Assembly (NCBI GenBank): GCA_035048815.1
Contig: JAUCBN010000004.1
Coordinates: 14,846,001 to 14,910,000, forward strand
Direction of reading: 5' to 3'
Source: Abelmoschus esculentus
Taxonomy: Eukaryota > Streptophyta > Magnoliopsida > Malvales > Malvaceae
Length of the DNA stretch: 64,000 nt
Below, in pieces: positions 57,283 to 64,000 of this stretch. The notes under the pieces were generated by a model. The model saw nothing but the letters and a program-made list of their open reading frames with translations, searched no databases and was not told the origin of the DNA. Position 1 is the first letter of the stretch; each line of letters begins with the position of its first letter. Both the position numbers and the translations under genes were made by a program.

Positions 57283-59218
57283 AATCGACCAAACCAACAA
57301 AGTTATTTCGTGAATTCAAGGAACGTATCTCTTCTTGAATGTCTTGGCACTAAGAGAGAGATTAAAACCGTTTTCAAACGGCAGAACGTCGACTACCAGA
57401 CTAGTAACCCTAGTATTTATGGTTCTTCCTGCGTATCCGTTTTTCGGCCTACCCATCATTGGACCACATGTTGTTGGCTTCCGTGCGACCAAAGCTTACG
57501 AGCCTATGCAAGTCGTTACGATCTCACTTACCGAAACCTTAGCATGCATGCAGTTATCTTTCCATGTTTCGGCTTATGTCGTACGGCTAAGGTTCGTTCC
57601 ATGGTTTGTTATCAACCCAATTTGACTTTTCATTATCTTTTTGTGTTAATGTATAATATGTTCATCTTTTTTTCTAATTATCTTACTTCCTCTCTTACTC
57701 TTCACCCATTGATTTTGATTCACACAAATGCTATTATTCCATCCTATTACAGGGATTATTCCAACACCTTTAATGGTGTATTTTCATCACCCAAACTTGC
57801 TTATTACGGACCTTATCAATTTGCTACCACTCACACCGTAATGATATTCATATACCTTATTCTTCGTTTCCAGGCTTTCTTTTGTCTCCTTACGCAACCT
57901 TGAAGTACAGTTTCAGAAGCTCTCCATACTTATCTGCAACCTCCGTGTGTTAATTTGGTTCTGTATGAACTCATGCCTTACGACTATAATAAACTCAACA
58001 AGCCTCTATATTTCGATCGCCACAGCAGTTTGATCGCCAGGATTTATCCTGGATTGTCAACTCAACGTTTTGAGGTTAGAACCTTCATTTCTTGTTATTA
58101 CTTTCATTCCAATATATTTTTCTTTTCTTGGCTTTTGGCCTTTGATTATAACCAACTACTATTCGGTTCTCTAATCTTTCTATATGTTTTATATCGTTCC
58201 CCATATATCCTTATTTCTTCTTGTTCTCTATATTTTTTGTACATTTTATGCCATCTTCTTTTGACTACAATTTGGCCGGTAGTGGCCTTGCTACTCTAAT
58301 GCTTTCCTCCTATCTCTACACGATCCACCCTTGAAAAGGGATTTTACCAACACCTCTTATGGTGTACTTAATTTGACCAATTTAAATAGTAATTTTAATA
58401 GCACTCGAACCTTGTCTTCGTTTTACCCCACCCATATAGGTTATTATCTTATGTTGCATGGAATGTCTATACATCACAATAAGGACTTAACCCTTAAAAG
58501 AAATACAACTCGATTTCATCTTTCATCTAAGGTTCTTTTATACCATGTAACTCTTATTTTCTTTGTTAACCCAATGTACATGCCACACTTGCATTGGAAT
58601 TTTATCAACACTTCACTAGGTGTACTACCAAGAATAGGAATCTTGTTGGTTCCATTGTTCATTTTGTCAATATTACGTTTCCTCCATAATCCAACTAGCA
58701 ATGTCTTGTTTCTTCCCATTCTTTTGGAAGTCTTTCTTCTCAAGCTCTCCTTGTTTACACCCAAAATCTTTGCTTCTTGTTTTATATCTCATTATTTCTT
58801 TTGCAAAAGAATACCACCATTGTTAATCTAGTCGCCAGCTTTGATTTCCTTGAGTTCCTAAGTACTTGGTTTATGACTGTTGACGCTAGGTTTAATTTTG
58901 CTTTCTTTATAATTCTATACCATGTTTGTCTTAACTTTTTTATCATTTCCATATACATACCACCCTTGTTAAAGGATTCCTCTAACACCTTTCATGGTAT
59001 GCCTTTATCGAACAAGTTAACTTGTACTATTAACACCCTCTTTCTTGAGGTACAATGGCTGCAACTAAGACCCAAAGTTCTAATAGTTCCATTGTTGCTT
59101 TCTTTGATTTACTCCATGATCTTTGATCATAAAGATGGATCCCCTCTCAAAATACCTCTTCATATTGAGATGCACCAACCTTCACCATCCTTGTCTTCTC
59201 TTTGGTGGTCGGCATCGG
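57283..59218 (+). other. T-rich unrecognised DNA with repeated stem-loop modules
   Basis: Continuation of the T-rich host sequence of 39545-42855 on the other side of the Athila element. Open frames of 114-197 codons exist on the plus strand (57310-57903, 57955-58299, 58331-58831, 58777-59343) but have no recognisable domain, and they look hydrophobic because of the T content. Four modules with an AACACC...GGTGT stem-loop occur near 57760, 58345, 58605 and 58985. I see no convincing gene here. Confidence 0.4.
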
Positions 59219-60414
59219 TGTTGCATGTAATAAATGCGCAATTAGTGCAAGTAATAATTGATAAGTATTTATCGAGTATCGTGTCCTCGAGGATTGATAT
59301 ACTTAATATGTTTCCTTTTTGTCTTCTTGCTTTGTTAAGATAAATAAAATAAAAACACAATTGAGAGGATTTGAATAAACTAAATAATTTGAATAAAGAA
59401 AACTAAGTAAAGAGGATAAGATTTGATTAAAAGAGAGGGCAGGGTCCAGTTATGTTGTATTGTGGATTTGATTGACTTGTCTCTGTTCAATGCAATTGTA
59501 CATCACTGCCTCGGCAGTACTGCAGATTACTGCCTTGGCAGCAACGATACTTGTCCGCTGCGGCCATCCCTTGCTCTTGGGTGGACTTTATCAACGTTCG
59601 GCAAAGTGTCTTTTGATGACTCCGCTTATCCCTAAGTTGAAGTACTGTTGGTGATCAATCCTTGACGATACCTCCCGGCGTGAATCAATTATAATCATCA
59701 ACCAATCCCACACTTCTTTTAGCCGCTGAAACTCTTAACCTATCCCTAGGCCGAGTTAGTATTTCGCGATTGAAATACCGTACTTATCCCTTTCGTGAAT
59801 CTAACTCTCCCGAGTCTAGATAAATAGATTACTTACAAACTTCTCTCCCGAGCTTGAATGCAAGAACAAAGAATGGCAAAGGATAAGCAAACCTTGATAT
59901 TTTAATGCATTGAAATAAAGAACAAAGTACAATCTCCTCTCACAAGTACTCGACAACCTTCACCTAAACCCTAAGAGAACTTAGAACATAATTGAGAGAA
60001 AGAAAACAATGAGTCTTAGGGTGAACTCTCTAAATCGGCTCTCCTCTAAACAATGGTCGGCTATGGTATATATAGTCTAGGTCTAGGGCAAACCCTTCCT
60101 AAGTAGGAGTACAACTTGGAGTAGGATACAAATAAATTCCATAAATAAAATATTTCCAAGTTTATTCTAACTAAGATGCTTTTCCCTCATGGCCTTTGAC
60201 TTGGACTTTCCATGTGTTAACCAGCTCCGATCCATGTGTTGCATGTCTAGAAACGTCCAACTTATTTTTCTCTTACAATCGCCTACAGCATTGGTGCTGG
60301 AGCTTCAGTTGCTACCGCAGCCCAGGTTCTGCCTCGGCCTTAGTGCTGCCTCGGTAGTGGTATTCCTGCAAGTTTAGAAGATGTTGTAAATTCTGTATTT
60401 TCTATAGATATCAT
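59219..60414 (-). repeat. Athila-family LTR, truncated by another insertion
   Basis: Starts TGTTGCATGTAATAAATGC on the plus strand and follows the family LTR through the TATA-like TATATATA (60067-60074), ending mid-LTR at TATAGATATCAT where the plus-strand element begins. The missing end should lie beyond the right window edge after that element. Preceded by ATCGG. Confidence 0.88.
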
Positions 60415-61821
60415 TGATAAGTGCCTAAAAGGCTATTATTTACTACTCCTTTTCATAAACATTATGCACTCAATGTACCCCAATTCAAGCTGATGCATAT
60501 ACTTAATGCCCAAAATCTGATATTTTGCTGCCACAGCTTACAAAGATGAAATCTCTGAGAAAAACAGGCTTTTTAGCACCTTTTACGCAGTTGCAGGAAA
60601 TACCTGCTGAGGCAACAGTGATGCCGAGACAGAGCCACTACCGAGGCAGTAGTGATGCCGAGACAGAGCCATTGCCGAGGTAGCAGTACTGCCGAGAAAG
60701 AGCCAATGTCGCGGCAGTAGATCTCCATTACTGATGCTGGGCGATTGAAAGAGAAAAATAAGCTGAAAATTTCTAGACATCAAGCGTTTGGATCGGACTA
60801 GAAGAGCACGAGAAAAAGACAAGTCAAAGGCCACGTGGGAATAGTTTCCTAGATAGAATCAAACTTGGAAATATTATATTTTTATGACTTGTTCCCTACT
60901 CCAAGTTATATTCTACTTAGGAAAAGTTACCCTAGGTCAAGACTATAAATATATGAGCCATCCAATGTACTAAGAGAGCCGAAATAGAGAGAGCTTAACC
61001 CTAAGATTTATTCTTCTTCTTCCCACTATGTTCTAAGCTTTCTTAGGGTTAGGTGAAGGTTGTTGAAGTATTCGTGAGAAGAGATTGTATCTTGTTCTTT
61101 GATTCAATGCAATAAAACATTAAGATTTGCTTACTCTTTGTTATTCCTTGTTCTTGCATCCAAGCCCGGGAGGGAAGTTTATGAGTAATCCATTTATCTA
61201 GACTCGAGAGAGTTAGATTCACGAAAGGAGTTAAGTACGATATTCGACTTGATTGGAGGATACTAACTCGGCCTAGGGATAGGTTTAGAGTTTCAGCGGC
61301 TAAAAGAAGTGTGTGATTGGTTGATAATTATAATTGATTAACGCCGGGAGGTATCATCAAGGACTAGTCATCAACAGTTTTTCGACTTAGGGTTAAGCGA
61401 AACCATATAAGGACACTTTGTCGAATCTTAGTGAGGTCTGCCTAAGAGCAAGGGATTGTCGCGGCAGACACGCATATCGCTGCCTAGGCAGTAGTCTGTA
61501 GCACTGCCGAGACAGTGTTATGTGACAGCATTTGACAGAAACAAAGACAATCGAATCCACAATACAACGCAACTGGATCCTGCCCACTCTCTCTCTTCGT
61601 TCTCAACTCCTTTATATTTAGTTTACTTTATTTTAGTTATTAGTTTAAACCTGATAATCTCATAATCTGTGTTCTTTACTTTCTTTACAGGAGCAAGAAG
61701 AGGATAAGAAGGCATATTAAGTATATCAATCCCTGTGGAGATCGATACTTGATATACTTATCATTTTATTACTTGACGATGTGTTCACTTGCACTTTATT
61801 GCGCTCTTTAAACACGCATCA
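60415..61821 (+). repeat. 5' LTR of the Athila-related element
   Basis: 1407 bp from TGATAAGTGCC to AACACGCATCA. TATA-like TATAAATATA at 60944-60953 and an AATAAA signal at about 61107. The segment 60600-60720 has an unusual density of the family palindrome (GATGCCGAGACAGAGCCA repeats). Confidence 0.9.
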
Positions 61822-61827
61822 AGTTTT

Positions 61828-61845
61828 TGGCGCCGTTGCCGGGGA
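61828..61845 (+). promoter_or_regulatory. Primer-binding site (tRNA-Asp)
   Basis: TGGCGCCGTTGCCGGGGA, six bases after the LTR end, same as in the minus-strand Athila element. Confidence 0.93.
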
Positions 61846-61972
61846 TTGGCAACTAAATTTTGTCTTCTTTAATTTTCTTGTTTTTGTTTTATTATTTTTA
61901 CTAACATATTTTCTTTTTCTTTTTCTTAAGTAAAAAAAAAATTATAGGTGTGTTTCAAGTTCAAGGTTCAAG

Positions 61973-62446
61973 ATGCAAGAAGAAAGAAAGAAATCTATTC
62001 TGGAGTTGATGTTGAAAGATATGAATCGAGCCAATCACGAATTTCCTAGATTGAATGATGATTACCTATGCCAACCAAGAGCAACCCAACAAGTTTATGC
62101 GTGGGCAAATTTTTGTTCTAATTGTGGAGATGATCATTTGGTTAACAATTGCCCATACAATACTGGAACATATGGCCACAGAGAAGACAATAGATGGAAC
62201 CAACAACAAAATCCTTCATGGTATGATCAAAACGCTCAAAATGTTTTTTATCATGACAATTTTGTTGATGTTACAGATATGCCATGGCAATATAACTCTT
62301 CTCAAGAGTATCCAAATTCATTTGAGGAAACATTGAAAGCATCAATGGCTAGAATTAAAGTATTAATGACAAAGCAATCAAGGTTCATAGATGCACATAT
62401 AGCTAGATTGGATGCACCCTTGAGGGATTCGGAAAATCAATTGTAG
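61973..62446 (+). CDS. Short gag-like protein with zinc knuckle
   Basis: 157 codons from ATG 61973 to TAG 62444-62446. It contains a CX2CX3HX4C knuckle (CSNCGDDHLVNNC, about 62113-62151), the nucleocapsid RNA-binding motif of Athila gag, followed by an asparagine/glutamine-rich stretch. The large capsid domain seen in the other Athila copy is absent, so the protein could bind RNA but hardly form particles alone. The TAG is in frame with the next open frame, beginning at 62462, so read-through or a sense-to-stop mutation are both possible. Confidence 0.5.
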   Translation: MQEERKKSILELMLKDMNRANHEFPRLNDDYLCQPRATQQVYAWANFCSNCGDDHLVNNCPYNTGTYGHREDNRWNQQQNPSWYDQNAQNVFYHDNFVDVTDMPWQYNSSQEYPNSFEETLKASMARIKVLMTKQSRFIDAHIARLDAPLRDSENQL

Positions 62447-62461
62447 AGATCCGAATATGCC

Positions 62462-63502
62462 ATGGATAACATAAACCAACAATCAATCCTTAGGGATACT
62501 GAAATCACAACACTAGAGGATAAAGAGGAAATTCTGGAACCTCTGAGTCTAGAACATGTTGTTGAGACAGTCTGTCAAACATTGGATGAGTGCACTGCCG
62601 AGGCAATTGCCGAGGCAGTAGTGAAGCCTGAACAGGGCAATGTCACGATACCACTCAACGAGGCCGATGAGAGTAATGATCTAGAAAATTCTGAGGAGTC
62701 TGATTCCCAGGATGTTACGGCAGTAATGATGCTGAAAAAGGAATCTGAGAATTACTCTCACTCACAGATGCCGGGGCAGTTACATGACGACATGCTCGAT
62801 CAACAAGATGGCAATATCGTGATAATGGAATATGAGATGGTAATGAATGAACCTTTTGAATTCTTTAAAAACTCATATCTTCCATTGCAGGTATCTTCCG
62901 AGGAGTCAACGTTACACGATTTGAAGCCATCACAAATAGGATCTGATTGTTTAAAAGATGATATTAATATGGTAATTCCATCTAATGTTAGTTCAAAGCC
63001 AGAGTCTCTACTGATGGAGATTACTGAGAAGCATAAAAAACAATGTGGGTTGATTCTTGAAGACTTCAAGAAAGATGATTCTTCACTTGACTTTCACCGA
63101 ATTTTGGCAAAAGATTGTCACGGCAATTGGCTATCACAGGAATCGCCACGACAACGAAGGCTATATCCAACTATGATGGAAGTTAACAACAAGGAGGTAA
63201 TTAAGTGGTTGGATGTTGATATAATTTTTTCTAACAAATTATTTTTGTCTTCAGAAACAATATCAAGTTGGAGGATAGGCATACAAACGGAAGACACCTC
63301 CACCATGATAGCACAAATGGGAGTAGCCGTACTCGCATTAGCCCATATGTTTTTGAGTAGAATTGTCACTCGATGGAGGGTGAAGATGGACTATAAGAAA
63401 TATCGGAAACGATCCTCCATAAGTTTTCTTTATATTCTTATTTTAATTTTCTCTTTTATTTTATTTGGTATTTTCATGAATTCTCTTAATTCTGGTATTT
63501 AG
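62462..63502 (+). CDS. 346-codon open frame with RT-like scrap and hydrophobic C-terminus
   Basis: Continues the frame of the short gag after the TAG. It is acidic in the N-terminal two thirds, with the family palindrome encoding part of it (TAEAIAEAV, about 62597-62625). Residues ~222-248 (RQRRLYPTMMEVNN then KEVIKWLDVDIIF) match the start of the Athila RT region, but the RT core does not follow. The last ~30 residues form a hydrophobic segment (SFLYILILIFSFILFGIF, about 63422-63475) that could span a membrane. The frame has no stops, unlike those of the older Athila copy. Function unknown. Confidence 0.45.
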   Translation: MDNINQQSILRDTEITTLEDKEEILEPLSLEHVVETVCQTLDECTAEAIAEAVVKPEQGNVTIPLNEADESNDLENSEESDSQDVTAVMMLKKESENYSHSQMPGQLHDDMLDQQDGNIVIMEYEMVMNEPFEFFKNSYLPLQVSSEESTLHDLKPSQIGSDCLKDDINMVIPSNVSSKPESLLMEITEKHKKQCGLILEDFKKDDSSLDFHRILAKDCHGNWLSQESPRQRRLYPTMMEVNNKEVIKWLDVDIIFSNKLFLSSETISSWRIGIQTEDTSTMIAQMGVAVLALAHMFLSRIVTRWRVKMDYKKYRKRSSISFLYILILIFSFILFGIFMNSLNSGI

Positions 63503-63721
63503 GAATAATTATCTTTTCATTATTTGAATGTTTCTTGATGTTTATGTTTTTAGGTTAGGACAATAAAGCAGGAATAACAGAGAAGTAGTTCACAGCAAGA
63601 AGTCTGCTACTGCGGCAGTGCACAGTGTCAGAGCCGCAGCAGTTCCAAAGGGCAGAAACAGTGTAATAGCTATCTGCCGAGATTTCTGTTGCGGGAGTAA
63701 CTGTTTGCAACGACAGTAAAG

Positions 63722-63782
63722 GCTAACGGCTACAAAACGGCTAGTTGTTTCAAACGGCCACATCTACCGAGCCCTATATAAG
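63722..63782 (+). promoter_or_regulatory. Predicted ORF3-type promoter (TATA plus MSA-like sites)
   Basis: GCTAACGGCTA (63722-63732), AAAACGGCTAG (63734-63744) and CAAACGGCCA (63751-63760) precede TATATAAG (63775-63782). CTATTCACTC follows at 63801-63810. This parallels 48463-48568 of the other Athila element. Confidence 0.55.
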
Positions 63783-64000
63783 CAGCTTCCTTGTTTTGAT
63801 CTATTCACTCTTGCAATCTTGCTTTCTCTATTTCTTTTGATAATCTTGCTCTCACTACTCTCTGTTTATTTTCAGAATTTTTGCAAGCAAAATTACAGCA
63901 ATCACCTGGACAAGGGTCCAGACTTAAAGCATCGGCAGGAAAATCGAGGAGAACAGCTGTTCCCAGTAGCTCTTTAGAATCTGAATAAATCACTGCCTTT
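63783..64000 (+). other. Leader of a downstream ORF3-like transcript (runs off the window)
   Basis: Pyrimidine-rich leader (CTTGCTTTCTC-type) with an acceptor-like TTATTTTCAG at about 63867-63876, then a short open stretch (basic, serine-rich) with a TAA near 63986. It corresponds in position to the start of ORF3 in the minus-strand copy. The window ends before a domain can be recognised. Confidence 0.3.

Larger units (their letters stand above)
60415..64000 (+). mobile_element. Athila-related, apparently non-autonomous element (5' part)
   Basis: A plus-strand element with an intact 5' LTR, a tRNA-Asp primer site, a short gag-like frame with a zinc knuckle, a 346-codon frame with a scrap of RT-like sequence, and an ORF3-type promoter region. 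The gag capsid domain, protease, RT core and integrase are missing, so it would depend on other Athila copies. It is inserted in the LTR at 59219-60414 and runs out of the window. Confidence 0.8.

Noticed and set aside
57310..59343. Several plus-strand frames of 114-197 codons as membrane protein genes
   Set aside because: The hydrophobic character comes from T-rich composition; frames overlap, have no domain and share only the stem-loop module.

Overview
The window is nuclear DNA of a flowering plant, probably a eudicot. It is AT-rich and made almost entirely of nested LTR retrotransposons, a decayed plant L1-type LINE and about 23 kb of a ~170-bp tandem satellite. I found no intact host gene, rRNA, tRNA or CRISPR array. 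The plant assignment rests on the element types: Athila-type Ty3 elements with a tRNA-Asp primer site and a third ORF, a Tat/Ogre-type Ty3 element with a second (archaeal-type) RNase H, and a LINE with a C-terminal RNase H. The species cannot be told from the sequence. Dense satellite with nested Ty3 elements suggests a centromeric or pericentromeric block, which is an inference.  Layout, left part. 1-590 is the end of an Athila-type LTR, sitting in the protease of a plus-strand Tat/Ogre element (591-10350). That element also carries a Copia-type solo LTR (1076-2508, TSD AAAGT). It keeps decayed RT, RNase H, archaeal RNase H and integrase (3069-6490), a 3' noncoding tract with a striking array of hairpins (7592-8092), and its 3' LTR (8189-10350). 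The LTR ends directly in satellite DNA, so the element most likely inserted into the array.  Middle. Satellite array A covers 10351-14841. A non-satellite island (14842-20486) holds a hairpin-rich LTR-like block, an internally deleted minus-strand LINE and T-rich repeats. Satellite resumes at 20487 and, apart from one duplicated non-satellite piece (24298-24729), runs to 39544. It shows 8-mer, 5-mer and 10-mer higher-order repeats, a 4.24-kb tandem duplication and a small inversion present twice.  Right part. T-rich, gene-like but unrecognised repeat DNA (39545-59218) is interrupted by a second Copia-type LTR (40576-42191) and by a complete minus-strand Athila element (42856-57277, TSD GCAAC, LTRs roughly 5% diverged). 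The Athila element was itself hit by a 1735-bp mini LTR element (45565-47299, TSD TGGTG), which breaks ORF3 and seems to carry captured host exons, and by a solo LTR (52432-53782, TSD ATCAC), which breaks the protease. A further Athila-type LTR (59219-60414) is cut by a plus-strand, apparently non-autonomous Athila relative (60415 to beyond 64000).  The retroelement genes form the usual cycle: Gag packages the RNA, protease matures it, RT/RNase H copy it from the tRNA primer site, and integrase inserts it. All copies seen are decayed or internally deleted, so mobilisation would need proteins supplied by other copies. The observations most worth following are the hairpin array with covarying arms in the Tat 3' region, a shared TATA plus MSA-like (AACGG) promoter before Athila ORF3, a 14-bp palindrome scattered through the Athila family in both coding and noncoding sequence, and the mini element with apparently captured gene pieces.
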